Positions 1 through 11,245 of a stretch of DNA of 64,000 nt are shown here, piece by piece; the stretch's first letter is position 1; each line of letters starts with the position of its first letter. The DNA comes from Heterocephalus glaber (Eukaryota > Chordata > Mammalia > Rodentia > Bathyergidae): the NCBI RefSeq assembly GCF_000247695.1, contig NW_004624801.1, positions 1,340,875-1,404,874 on the forward strand, written 5' to 3'. Position numbers and translations under genes: made by a program. Under the pieces are notes generated by a model, which worked only from the letters and a program-made list of their open reading frames with translations, did no database searches and was not told the DNA's origin.

Positions 1-809
1 TTATACATCATTTTAATTATTAAAATACAGTTTTTGTCTTCCAAGGAACTATCCATATATGTTCAATTAAATTTCCTGGTTTTTGCCATATGATTTTTCT
101 CTATTCCCAGTTAAGTGTAACAGATATAATTGAGGATAAGGAGCTGTTCTAATATATCTAATGTTAAGAAGATTATTAACATTTTAGATATTTCATTCTG
201 GGATATCTTAAATATGATTATTTATTAACTCTTTAAACTTTGTTTAGTTTGTTGTCCTTATGCCCAAAGAATCTCTAATTCAGGTCACATTAATATTGAG
301 ATGTCTAACAAAGCTACAAATAAGTGCCTAATATAACAATGTACTATTTTTATTTATTAGCTAAAGAGAAAGGTAGAAATGACAAAGCCTTAGAAACAAA
401 TTTTTCTTCTGTATATTGAAGGCAAATAAAAGAAACTCAATGTTATTATTTCAGTCACAAAATTAACCATGCGGCTCCTGCATCCTTGAGAGAAGAAGTG
501 AAAGGGATGATTTTGTAAAAGGAAGTTGAAATATTATATTAATTGTATCAGCTTGAAAACAAAACTTAATAAATCATTATCTGCTCATGCGGTCTGACTC
601 CTCATACAAAGGAAATCACAGAAGTCTACTTTTAAAAATTTCAAGCTGTTCTCTCAACTGGAATTCCACAGAAAGCATTTAAAATGTATAGAAATTAAAA
701 ATGTACATGTAAAATTTAACTTGATATTATTTTTCCCACCAACTTTTCAGAGAAAATTGTGTCCTACAGCTAAAATTTTGGAGGAAATGTTTTTAAATGA
801 TACAAAGTT
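1..809. other. AT-rich sequence, no gene seen
   Basis: This stretch is AT-rich with frequent stops in all frames. I recognise no repeat family, exon or RNA gene in it. The only open frame, near 721-993, runs into an antisense L1 remnant and its composition is that of translated AT-rich DNA. Confidence 0.5.
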
Positions 810-1145
810 GTTCATATTTATGTGGTACAATGCAATATTTCCATGTGTATATAATTTTTATAATGTTCAATTCATTGTAAATGTACCTATGCACTCATAT
901 CACTTCCTTGTGATGAAAACATTCAAAATCTTTTGTTCCATTTTGTCTTTTAACATATATTTCAATATCCATCGACACTGTTCTGTACTGTAAATCACCA
1001 GAACTTATTTCTCCACAGTATTACCTAGTATCCATTGTTCAATCATTCATCTCTTCCTCCTTATCTGGAAGCCACTATTCTACGCTCAATTTAAATGAGA
1101 TTAACATTTTTAGATTCCATATATGAGAGATGCGATAAAGGTTAA
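810..1145 (-). mobile_element. L1 (L1M type) 3' UTR fragment, antisense
   Basis: The plus strand reads like the reverse complement of an old L1 3' UTR. It has a GTGATGAAAACATTCAAAATC-like stretch, then CACCAGAACTTATT, then AAGCCACTATTCTACG and TTTTTAGATTCCATATATGA, in the order expected for an inverted element. It is heavily diverged and 5'-truncated. The short frames at 721-993 and 1145-1327 are by-products of this remnant and its edge. Confidence 0.7.
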
Positions 1146-2445
1146 TGGACAAATCAAGCCCTGAACAAAATATGAAGGCAATGAAATGGTACTCTCCTCT
1201 CTCAAGTGCAGTCTCCTTGCCAAGCTCAATTTGTTCTCTTGGATCATTTTTAGCCTTTTCCTTTTTGAATCAAAATATGAATGCTTTAGTTTTTTGTTTT
1301 CCTCATTTGTTCAGAATATTTAGCTAGTATTAGAGGAGAGTAAAAATAATGTAGAAAAGGTTTCACTGCCAAGCTATCATTCAAAACATATTTTTGAATG
1401 TCCTGAAATTCTACGTTTTCCATGTCACTCCCTTATTCTTGATCAATATTTCCTTCCATTCTATTATTCATGTGAATAGTCTATGCATGAATGTTCCTGT
1501 TTTAAAAACTCACATGTATTTCATTATAAAAATTACACATTTCATATAGAGCTAGATATTTTGCTTAACACTTCCACATAGAGATTTGTATAGAAATGAA
1601 ACAAAGGAGAAACAAATTCTAAACCTGGCTTATTGGCTAATTTATTTTATTACTACCTAATTTTATTTTATACCCAGTTACCAGCTTGTTTTCCTGGCTA
1701 AACTAAAGAAAATGGACAAGCGGTTCCCTTCTGCCGGAATTTTGTCTCACTTATATGACACCATCCAGACTTCCTCCTTTCTTTGTTTCCACTGCTATAC
1801 ATCCCTAAAGTGAGCTAGAGTTTACTGGGTTATGAGAGCAAGGGTTGTATTTTTTAAAATTTCATAATTGGTCCAATATTGGTCATCACCAACAGAGTCT
1901 AAGGCTCCTTTGTAACTACTAAATGTAGGAAAAACCACAAATTACCATTGGAGAGGGCTTGGCCTTTCAGCATCCCCTCCCCCTAAAGGCAAATACCCTG
2001 CATCTGTGTAAATAAACATCTCTAGGTGTATAGCAAGGGGATATTTAGCATGAATGTTTCATGCAAAATTAGCAGCAAAGAAAAATGTTAGACTCGTAAT
2101 TACATGAAAAAAAAATCAAGCTATTAGTGTAATCAAGAACTTCTTTCTTTAAACAGGTAGAACATGAGCCATCATTCCTTTGCATAGATCTCTTTTTGAA
2201 TGAATTTCCAAAGCACAATTCATAGTTTTTTCACTTTCCATGACCATTTATAATAATACCTTTATTCTGGCAGGAAACAAAATTCCTACATTAAAATGTT
2301 TATTGGTTACAAGTGCTAAATTTAGAGTAGCATTTCTGTCAGTGGAATCTAGGAAGTCAATAGATAAACTTAATTTAAACATTATGAGCTGAAAGTAATA
2401 GTAGTTAATTCTATTTGTAGGAAGTGAAGGAGGCAAATTCATGCC
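1146..2445. other. AT-rich sequence, no gene seen
   Basis: Unassigned sequence between the antisense L1 fragment and the RPL21 retrocopy. It has no recognisable repeat and no frame with coding character. Its last bases form the upstream target-site duplication of the retrocopy. Confidence 0.45.
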
Positions 2446-2465
2446 AAAGCAAAAGCTGAGTTACT
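2446..2465. repeat. Upstream target-site duplication of the RPL21 retrocopy
   Basis: The sequence AAAGCAAAAGCTGAGTTACT is repeated at 3100-3121 with two extra A residues. The A-rich start next to the downstream poly(A) is the usual form of an L1-endonuclease target. The pair fixes the limits of the inserted cDNA. Confidence 0.9.
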
Positions 2466-3099
<634 letters not shown>

Positions 3100-3121
3100 A
3101 AAGCAAAAAAGCTGAGTTACT
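3100..3121. repeat. Downstream target-site duplication of the RPL21 retrocopy
   Basis: AAAGCAAAAAAGCTGAGTTACT matches 2446-2465 except for two added A residues. It directly follows the poly(A). Confidence 0.9.
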
Positions 3122-4074
3122 TGGCTTTATGGAATGTGTCTTTTGCCTTCCTTTTCCTTTTCTTAATTGTTCTTTTTCTTTTTTAGTTTTTGATGTTAAG
3201 ATTGCCTTTTGAAAACATCACTTTTCATTCTCACTTGATAATTCTGATAGAGGGACAGTAATTTACAAAAGTGTTCTTGAAGAGGTGTTCATGGGTGTAA
3301 TCTACTTTGCCATACTCATTCTGAATGCATATGAATTCTTTGAATAATTCCTATGAATGAGTTTTAGAAGTAATGAAAAGTAGCTTTGATTCATTTGAAT
3401 TCATACATTACCCTTGGACAACTCAGAAACCCACTGTCTATATGTTTTATTGCTCTCAATGCCAGAAAGGCCAATATACATTATCAATATGTACTGATAA
3501 GAAACTTTCAACTTCTTGAGACTCAAGATATGTGTGAATGAACTTTCAAGATGATAGAGAAATTAATATAATACATACTGTAGACGTTCTAGTCTGGATT
3601 TATAGCTTCCACTTCATCTTCTTGGGCCTCCAATATGGTCAAAGTCTTAAACCGATTTTCTTCTTAAAGTGAATAACAACTGATTTCCAGTACAGAGGCT
3701 GTAGATGTCATGTGCTTTGACCTCTTTATTTACAGGTGATAGAAATTAAACCCCTAAAGTTAAAAGTTGTGAAAGAATCAAAGTTTTTGGCATAAAAAGA
3801 ACTAAGACTCAAATCCTTTGGCTAAATATTTGTTCCCAAATATTTCAATTCTGTTGGCCAATAGTCTCTGGTGTTTTCACCTTGCCTTACTTGTATTTCA
3901 AGATGCAACCAAGCTTTATTCCATCTTATCATTTAATCTTCTATTAGTTTCACAGTATGAAAATTTTGTTACCATGAAACTGAGCTTCTTGATGGTCTTT
4001 ACCAACATGCCTACTGAACTTCTTACTTCTCCTTAGCCTGTGCCAGTGTGGCCCACCATGCCAGTTCTCCACAT
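3122..4074. other. Unassigned sequence, no gene seen
   Basis: No repeat family or exon was recognised. The 72-codon frame at 3818-4036 has no family resemblance and no splice or promoter context. Confidence 0.4.
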
Positions 4075-4550
4075 GCCCAGCGACTAAAGAATGGATGAAA
4101 AAATGTGATTTTCTTATATAAAATGGAGTAATACTCTGCTATAAGAAGGATAAGCTTGAGACATTTCTAAGTCGATGCACTTTGAGACCATACTCTTAAG
4201 AGAAATAAATCTGCCACGCATGTGTAAATATCACATTTTATTTATTTATTCTTTCTGGTGTGAGAAACTGAAAGGGTAAGTAAGGACAAAAATGTGTAAT
4301 AGATATTATGAAATAGGAAGAAACTGTTCAAAAGGAAAGGGGAACTGATAGGAAGGGAGGGGAAAAGAAGGAAGGGAAAGGGAAAAGGAACAGAAGCAAA
4401 AGAAATATCAACAAAGCTTTTACAAATAAGGAGGGGAGGGGATTGGGTGAAAAAAAAGGAATCAAGATACTATGTATAGGTACAAATTCCCTTTGATGAA
4501 TGTGATCGTTATGTATATTTAAATTGTACCAATAAAATTAATTTTAAAAA
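4075..4550 (+). mobile_element. L1 3' end, sense, rodent-lineage type
   Basis: It begins with the end-of-ORF2 signature (AAGAATGGATGAAAAAATGT, then AATGGAGTAATACTCTGCTA). A G-rich purine segment (about 4320-4445) follows. It ends with GTACCAATAAAATTAATTTT, carrying the AATAAA signal at 4531. The same 3' end occurs inverted at 7665-8082 and 38098-38391. The element is 5'-truncated and more diverged than those copies. Confidence 0.75.
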
Positions 4551-5222
4551 TTTCATTGTTTAGCTCTCCTAACACAGCAGCCATGAGTCAAGTGTGTCTA
4601 CTGTATACTTGAAGTGGGACTAATTCAAAATCAGAGAGTTGGAAACTGAAAAATAAACAGATGTTGAAAACATAGTACAAAGACAATAATGTAAAATAGT
4701 TAATAAATAATCCTTATATTGATTATATGTTTAAGTGAGAAAATTTAAATATCTTCATTTAAATAAAACATGTTTAAAATTAATTTTTCCCATGTCTTTT
4801 TACTTCTGAAAAAAATTAGCTACTAAAACAGTTAAGTTTATATGCGTTGTATTGCATATTGATTGGATAGCACTCCTTTAGATAATTTCTAGAGACAACC
4901 AATAATGATTATTTCTTACTCATTTTCCATGAAATAAACTAATATTTTAATACAGTCTCACAAATATTTCCTTCAAAAAAGTTACATTTATTATATATTA
5001 GGTGATTAAATTAATAGATGTCAACATATCCCATAATAGATTTTTTCTTGATTAAATAGTTCACGATAAAAGAAGAATTATATAGGCCACATGAACATAA
5101 GTGTGATGGTGAAATTATGGTACAGTCCTTGTGCATAAATCATAACATTCAAAGGATGAGATTTAAACCTCATTTTAATTTGAAATTAACTTTAAATTGA
5201 TAGAAGAGAATAATAAAACATA
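4551..5222. other. AT-rich sequence, no gene seen
   Basis: Very AT-rich and full of stops in every frame. Nothing further was recognised. Confidence 0.45.
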
Positions 5223-5409
5223 CAGTGCACCCTCAAGTTACAACCGGACTGACATATGAACAAAGTGGGTAAATTAAATTAGTGGAAGATTCATCTGCCT
5301 CTTGTTATCTATAGCGTTTACCCAGGTAAACATCCAGATCTCTGCTGTATTGACTTAGTTACAACCAGCCCTTGGGAACCAATCCAGTTTGTAAGTCAAG
5401 GGTCTGTTG
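5223..5409. mobile_element. Tigger/pogo-like MITE with terminal inverted repeats
   Basis: A 187-bp element starts CAGTG and ends CTGTTG between TA dinucleotides (5221-5222 and 5410-5411). Including the TA, the 23-base ends match as inverted repeats at 16 of 23 positions, with shared cores ACCCT and TTACAA. The size, CAG...CTG ends and TA duplication fit a non-autonomous Tc1/mariner-type element. It carries no transposase frame. Confidence 0.65.
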
Positions 5410-5740
5410 TATGTACTAGGAAAAATACAAAACACTCAAAACTTTACAAAGTACTACTATTTTTGAAAAGATTCTAAGATCTAGGCTCTGAAATATTCAG
5501 ACCTTGCAAAGTTATAAAGCCAAAAAACATACCCTTATCAAAGGATGCCAGCAAGTTGCTTCATTAAAATTCTTATAAGAAGCACATTTTTCCACTTTCT
5601 TCAAGCTAATGTGAAGAATTAGAAGTTAAGAGAAAATGTCTTAATAGCATTAGCTGAATGGCCTAACTTTCCATAGTCCCATTTCTAAATCCTAACCAAG
5701 AGGTTGATACAAAAAACAGAAAAGAAACGGGTGGGGACAC

Positions 5741-5741
<1 letters not shown>

Positions 5742-5783
<42 letters not shown>
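5742..5783. repeat. (TG)n microsatellite
   Basis: An uninterrupted TG run of about 21 units, probably length-polymorphic. The DNA on both sides (5410-6101) shows no gene. Confidence 0.95.
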
Positions 5784-5785
<2 letters not shown>

Positions 5786-6101
5786 AGGGAAAATAGAAAA
5801 ATTGTCCTCATCACTGCTATTATTAAATTTTCAAAGAACTTGTGTTTCTAACATGAATTTTCTATGTATTTTTAAATATAGTGTGCTATATTAAGTCCAA
5901 GAAATGTATTAATGTCCAGACTAATATTTTAATGTAAACATGAAACTGTTCACTATCATAACTTGAATGAAGTTTCCTTCTTTGTTTATTAAGAGATGTG
6001 CTTATAACCAACACTTTAGGAATACATTGCTTTGCTTTTAAAAGTATCAGAAACAAAAGGAAGAATTTATATTGCAGAAGATTTAGTGTTCTAGAAACTT
6101 G

Positions 6102-6200
6102 TAATTCAAAGTATGATACAAAGACCAGCACCATCAGTATTGCTTAGGAACTTGTTAGAATACCAGGCCTTTCCTCATATTGACAAACTAGATTGTACAT
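6102..6200 (+). mobile_element. hAT-Charlie-type MER fragment
   Basis: Contains GACCAGCACCATCAGTATTG followed by GGAACTTGTTAGAATACCAG, the signature of a common short mammalian hAT repeat (MER5/MER58 group). Only the first part is clear. The opposite strand of a similar repeat is at 17295-17420. Confidence 0.65.
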
Positions 6201-6779
6201 CTTACCAAGACCCCCAAGGGACTAACAAATACATTCAGATTGCTGAAACCCTTCCTGGCAGCATTTATAGATGTGGAAGAGGTTTTGTTCTTTGCAGAGA
6301 CAGACTAGACCAGACTTCAGTACCAAGACAAACTCAGGTTCACCCTAAGAAATAAAAAGCAGAGTGAGAGTCTACATACAAGAGCTTCATTGCAGAATAA
6401 AACCAAAGAATGGAGGAATAGCTTTCTAGTATCAGTAGAGGTCTGACACCTTTGGAAGGAGATAGAGAAGGAAAGAAATTTAGGCAGGAAGAATTTCAAC
6501 TATAGTACAATTCCAAGAAAGGTTTGGCCAGGCCAACTGTAGTCCTCACTCTGAAGTCATCCTTTGGAGTCCTCTGCTGTTGGCAAAATGGGTTGGTCTT
6601 ATGGCCATTGCCTGGAAGCATCCCATGGGCAGTGTAGCCTCTGGCTGTTAGTCAATAATGCTCCTGTCACAAGAGGTCTGAATCATATTCTCATGGTTAC
6701 CAGACAAGGAAAACCATGACTTAGTAAACCTGACACTGGGAGAAGAAAATTTTAAGTATTAAAAAAGAGAAACAGATAG
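6201..6779. other. Unassigned sequence, no gene seen
   Basis: Single-copy in appearance. The frames at 6113-6355 and 6317-6499 overlap on opposite strands and resemble no protein I know. Confidence 0.4.
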
Positions 6780-7072
6780 ATAAATAAATAAACTGTGGTA
6801 CATCCACACAACAGTGTTATTATGAGCTTTTTGGAACCCATAGGATGTCTAACAGCAAGGGTGAACCCTGAACTCTGGCCTTTGGATGATAACAGTGAGG
6901 CAAGTCAAGTCCACTGATGGCAACCCTGAGTGAATCATTCTGGTGTGGGATGTTGACGGAGAAAGATGTGCTGCAGAGAGGCAGGAGGAATATTAGAATT
7001 CTCTATACTTTCTGCTTGATTTTGTTTTTAAATTAAAATTCCTCTCAAAAATAAAATCTATTGAAAAATACT
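6780..7072 (+). mobile_element. L1M 3' end, sense
   Basis: Begins with AACTGTGGTACATCCACACA (end of ORF2). It continues through the CTCTGG...TGATAACAGTGAGG motif and TCTGGTGTGGGATGTTGA, and ends CTCTCAAAAATAAAATCTAT with a poly(A) signal. This matches the 3' end of ancient L1M subfamilies. It is diverged and 5'-truncated. Confidence 0.75.
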
Positions 7073-7344
7073 GCATAGATTTAGTAGACCTGACAGTGAT
7101 TTTATTTCAGCTTTATGTAAGGGAAATGCCACTGTAAAAATGCCTGTCACTTAGCAGTTCACATGTCCACAGGCCATGAGGTTGAGATTTCATGGGCAGA
7201 AGCCAATTCACCAGAAAAGTGAAAGTTGTAGAATCGAGAACAGTGGGTTCCCTGAGTGGGTTCCCTGTCTTATTGGTGGAGCACACTTAGAGCTCAGTTG
7301 CTGTAGTGCAGGTAGGTGGCTTCTATAGGAAGTTTCTCCGTTTT
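7073..7344. other. Unassigned sequence
   Basis: Short spacer between a sense L1 and an antisense L1. Nothing was recognised. Confidence 0.4.
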
Positions 7345-7664
7345 CTTTCAAATTTTTTTATTTTAAACCACAGACAAAAATTATAGGTATTTATTATATA
7401 CAACATGATGCTTTAAAGTCTATATGTATTGTGGAATGAGTAAATCTAGCTAATTAACATACACATCATCAAATATTTCATTCTTGAGATAAAAGCACTT
7501 AAGATTCACTCTCACTATTTTTCAAGAAAATAATTAACTATGGTCCCCATGCTGTATAATAGATCTCTTGAAATTATCACTCCTATAATTGCACTTTTGT
7601 ACTCCTTAACCAACTTTTCTCTATGTCCCCTGCCAACTTCCCCAGCTCTGGGAAGAACCATTCT
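7345..7664 (-). mobile_element. L1MA-type 3' UTR, antisense, first part (interrupted)
   Basis: Plus-strand landmarks are TATACAACATGATGCTTTAA, GCTAATTAACATACACATCA, CCATGCTGTATAATAGATCT and CTCTATGTCCCC, in the order of an inverted L1MA 3' UTR. The element is interrupted at 7664 by a younger L1 and resumes at 8096. Confidence 0.85.
7652..7664. repeat. Target-site duplication, left copy (GAAGAACCATTCT)
   Basis: The 13 bases recur exactly at 8083-8095 and bracket the younger L1 insertion. Confidence 0.92.
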
Positions 7665-8082
7665 TTTTTTTTCCATTTAGTTTATTGGTACATTTTAGGT
7701 ATACAGTACAGTTACATTCATCATTGAGAGCTTGTACCTTTACATAATGTATCTTGGTTCTACTTTCTTCCCCATTCCCCTGCCCTCCTTTTACCCTCTC
7801 CACCCTTCCCTATTTACAAAGACTTTGTTTCCATGTTTTTCCTTTTCTCATATTTTTTATTTTCCCTTCTTTCCTTTCTCCCACCCCTCCCACTTCCCCT
7901 ACCCCATTGGACCTTTTCTTCCTATTTCACAATATCAAGTATACATTGCGATCCTTATTTACCCTTTTAGTTTTCCACACCAGAGAAACTATTTGGTATT
8001 TATACATGTGTGTCCTATTTATTTCACTTAAGAATATGGCCTCAGTGTGAGTCCGATTAGCTATAAATGATTCTAGTTTCTC
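7665..8082 (-). mobile_element. Young 5'-truncated L1 3' end nested in an older L1, antisense
   Basis: On the minus strand the element runs from GAGAAACTAGAATCATTTAT through a G-rich 3' UTR to GTACCAATAAACTAAATGG and a poly(A), seen as the T-run at 7665-7672. It is flanked by perfect 13-bp duplications. The same 3' end occurs at 4075-4550 (+) and 38098-38391 (-), so this L1 lineage has been active in this genome. Overlapping frames at 7732-8050 are translations of its pyrimidine-rich complement and are not genes. Confidence 0.88.
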
Positions 8083-8095
8083 GAAGAACCATTCT
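8083..8095. repeat. Target-site duplication, right copy (GAAGAACCATTCT)
   Basis: Exact repeat of 7652-7664. The older L1 resumes after it. Confidence 0.92.
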
Positions 8096-8150
8096 ACTAT
8101 CTATTTCTATGATACCAACTTTTTAAGCGTCCACATAAGAGTAAGATTAG
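8096..8150 (-). mobile_element. L1MA-type fragment, antisense, second part
   Basis: Reads ACTATCTATTTCTATGATAC and then CCACATAAGAGTAAGATT. This continues the antisense L1 broken at 7664 (consensus: CCATTCTACT...TTCTATGAG...CCACATATAAGTGAGA). Confidence 0.8.
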
Positions 8151-8225
8151 GAAGTTAATCCATTTTTTTAAAAATTTCAATCTGTTGAGTAGAATTCTCC
8201 AAGAAAATAATTTTCCCTGATGCAA

Positions 8226-8512
8226 AAGAAGGAGAAATGAAGAAAAGGAGGAAGAAGAGGAAAAGGAGAAGAAGAGAAGGGATGGAGAAAGAGAAGGTGA
8301 CAGAGAAGGAGATATAAGAAGGTGAGAAGTAAAGAGAAAAAGAAGGAGGAGGAAAGAAGAAGAGGAGGAGGAGGAGGAAGAGGAGGAGAAGCAAAAAGAG
8401 GAGGAGTGGAAGAGAATAAGAAAGAGGATGAACATGAGGAGGGAGAAAAGAAAGAAGAAAGAAGGGGATGGAAGGAGGGGAGGAGAGGGCAGGGGAGGGG
8501 AGGAAAGGAACT
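8226..8512. repeat. Long GA-rich (homopurine) tract
   Basis: About 285 bp of almost pure purine on the plus strand, mixing GAA, GGA, GAGGAG and AGGGG units with few pyrimidine breaks. The long frames on both strands here (8097-8593 minus; 8322-8576 plus) encode only Ser/Leu/Pro/Phe-rich or Glu/Arg/Lys/Gly-rich low-complexity peptides and are artefacts. Such tracts can form triplex (H-) DNA. Confidence 0.92.
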
Positions 8513-9039
8513 CTTAGTTTCACAGGTGCAGACTGAGGTCACTGAAGAAACATTGACTATTAGGGTCATAAAATAATTCTTATACACTTCCAAGCGATCT
8601 TTGTCAACAAAGACTCAGAGTAGGCATTAATAGAAGGCCACAGGTGCATTCTTATCAACAGGCAGCAGTTGGCACCACCTGTAGGGATGTGGACACGTCA
8701 CATGGATGCTTTGATCTCAGGGCCTTCATCTTGGAACAGCCGAGTAGTATTCATGTTTACTTTTCTTTTGCTAAGATCCTAATAATTACCCTTAGCACAT
8801 TCATAAAATCATTGATTTTGATAGCTTCCTGAGGACCAAACACTCTAAGAACATTTACAAACACAAAAGAGCGATGACTAATAGTGTCACATTACCCCTC
8901 TCCAGGGCAGGCCGGTACAGCAATAGAGTTTTGAAAGGAGAATTAATAATGGAGAGTTTCTGGTTGAAGCATCATGACGGGCACTTGAAACCTACAACTG
9001 TCTATTAGGCATTTAGCTTCTCCTACAGGGATAGGGATA
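8513..9039. other. Unassigned sequence, no gene seen
   Basis: Mixed composition with no recognised repeat or exon. Confidence 0.4.
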
Positions 9040-9230
9040 AGCACAGATATTTATTATGACCGTGTGACAGTCACACTGCATGGTTCTTTGTGTGCACCGT
9101 CCTATCCAATTTCACCATAGATCTGTGTCATGCTGCTGTCATTATCTCCACTTTTAAAAATGAGACATCTGGACAAGGGTTTAAGAAGTTAGCCTAGGGC
9201 CAACTTTTAATATGTGGTGGAAGGTACATG
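9040..9230 (+). mobile_element. MIR SINE fragment
   Basis: Contains the MIR core order: CATTATCTCCACTTTTAAAA, then ATGAGACATCTGGACAAGGG and AAGAAGTTAGCCTAGGGCCA. It is ancient and diverged. Confidence 0.7.
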
Positions 9231-10779
9231 AGCCAGAGAGAAGTATCCAGTATTTCCTGCCCCTTGTGCATGCATCTCAGTCACTGAGATAGCTTAGCAC
9301 ATCTCAGACCAATGAGCCAGAATCAGGGTCCTGATTAAGTGTCTGAGACTGGGTCCAGTCTTCTGATACAATTAGAAGTTCCTGGAAGGAATCATATAGA
9401 AAGGAGAACATGATAACATGTCATGCGATATCTGATACCTATAGTTCTTGGAGATCGATTTCTCCACCCATGTAGTTCTGCAGGATTTTGGCTGCCTTTG
9501 GATCTAATTTGGGGTTTTTGAAAGGTTTAGTGAGTGATGTGGAAGCAGCCTTCTTTGGCAATATGTTCAGCTGTTGCCTGGTTTGTAGATTTCTTCCTCT
9601 TGGCAAGACCCTGTACTCACACACTGAGCACTGAAATGTTTCCCAGTCTGCCTGTGTGGAGAGATTAATTATTTATTTCTAGTGCTTTGGTTCCAGTGAT
9701 CCTGCTGATATGGCTCATGAGAGCGAGAGTGTAGACCTTCATTCTTGAATTAGAGGGCTGGGAGGGTCTATAAAAATGATACTCTAGCTCAGCCCTCAAA
9801 AGCCATGGAAAGCTTTTCAACAGTTTGTATACACCTAATTCCAACCCCCACTTCCTTTTCCAGTCTGAAGGAAGGATAAAAATCTTAAACCACTTGGTAG
9901 GGTAGGGAGGATTAACCCTAGGGGACACAATGGAGGATGAGGGAATGACGTTGGTCACTTCTGGCCTCTGTCCAGCTTTCTTTGCTCGCTGCTCTTTGAG
10001 ATTTAGAAATGTAGTGGGTGTAGGTTAAGCTATTCTTAGCGTTGCTTCCTGTTTCAAAGAAAAGAAGGGGTGTCAGTGGTGTCTGATAACAAATAATTTA
10101 ACCAGAAGGGTAGCTAAACTAAAGCAAAGAGAAATCTAAGCTCATTTTTTTCAATAGGCTAAAATGAAGAAAAGGAAGGCTGCAGGTATCATTTATAATG
10201 ATCCAAGGCATGTTGACCATACACTTATTAAATACTTCAAAATGTTTTTGCTATATTGTGGTCTGGAAATAGGTGGGTATTAAATGAATATATTAGTGAA
10301 GAAGGCATTGTATTGTATACAAATATGAATGAAAACTGGTGTTTGCTTTTAATAATTTTAATCAGCTTGTGGGGCATGGAAAATTTTTGTGCAAATGGCT
10401 CCAACTTAAGTCAGAATGTGATGAGATAATAGAAACAGGAGATGCTCTGAAGTTACAACAATCAAAACAGTTGTTTTGAACAGAGGGATTAGATGAAAAA
10501 GGAATTGGCTTTTGAGGACATTCAGATATAAGGTCTCCTAGAGTCGTTTAAGGGTCATCCTGACAGAGAAGACTTCCATAGAGAAGTAAAGGAGGGCAGG
10601 GATTGGAAATAGGCTCTGCAGGGAAACTTTCTTAACTATATTCCCAGAATTTCAAGGCTACAGCATTTCAGGATATTTCCAAACTTTTTAAAAAATGAAA
10701 GAAAAAGTAAACCAAACTAAAGGTAGGTGATCTAGAGTAGCTGTCCATTTTCTGATATCACAGATTGACCAGACATATT
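9231..10779. other. Unassigned sequence, no gene seen
   Basis: About 1.5 kb without a recognised repeat. The minus-strand frames at 9439-9624 and 9665-9958 have no family resemblance. Confidence 0.4.
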
Positions 10780-11245
10780 AGGTCCATAGGGGTGCTGTAA
10801 CAAAATACTGTGAATTGAATATCTTAAGACACAAATATTTATCCCTTCACAGTTCCAGAATAAAGAAACCCAAAGTTAAGGCATCTGCAAGTAGAAATTG
10901 CCCATGCCTCCCTCTTTGCTGTTGCTGGTTGATGCTGATACTCGGTGTTCATTGCCCTATGGACATATTAGTCACTTTCACCTGTGCCTGCATCTTCCCT
11001 TGGAATTCTTCCCTTGCAATTCTTCCCTAAGTATCTCTTTGCCTTCAAATGGTCCTCCTATAAGGAAACCAGTCATTGATCTAGGACCTATTCTAATCCG
11101 GTATGTCCTCAGCATGACTAATTACATCTCCAAAGACCTTATTTCCATGAAAGGTTACATTCTGTGGTTGAAAGTGGACAAAAAATTTGGGCGGTACCAC
11201 TATTCTCAATTCCTTGGGTCAAGATTTTGAGAATATAATTTAAAG
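10780..11245 (-). mobile_element. MLT1-type MaLR LTR, antisense
   Basis: Plus-strand landmarks are GGGGTGCTGTAACAAAATAC, a TTTATCCCTTCACAGTTCCA-like segment, CCAGTCATTGATCTAGGACC, ATTACATCTCCAAAGACCTT and ACATTCTGTGGTTGAAAGTG. These match an inverted MLT1-like solo LTR. The overlapping frames at 10815-11030 and 10898-11230 are chance frames inside it. Confidence 0.72.

Noticed and set aside
7732..8050. Overlapping Pro/Phe-rich plus-strand frames
   Set aside because: They are the translated complement of a young L1 3' UTR.
8097..8593. Several long overlapping frames (112-138 codons) on the minus strand and one on the plus strand
   Set aside because: All are translations of the GA-rich tract, giving Ser/Leu/Pro/Phe or Glu/Lys/Arg/Gly low-complexity peptides.
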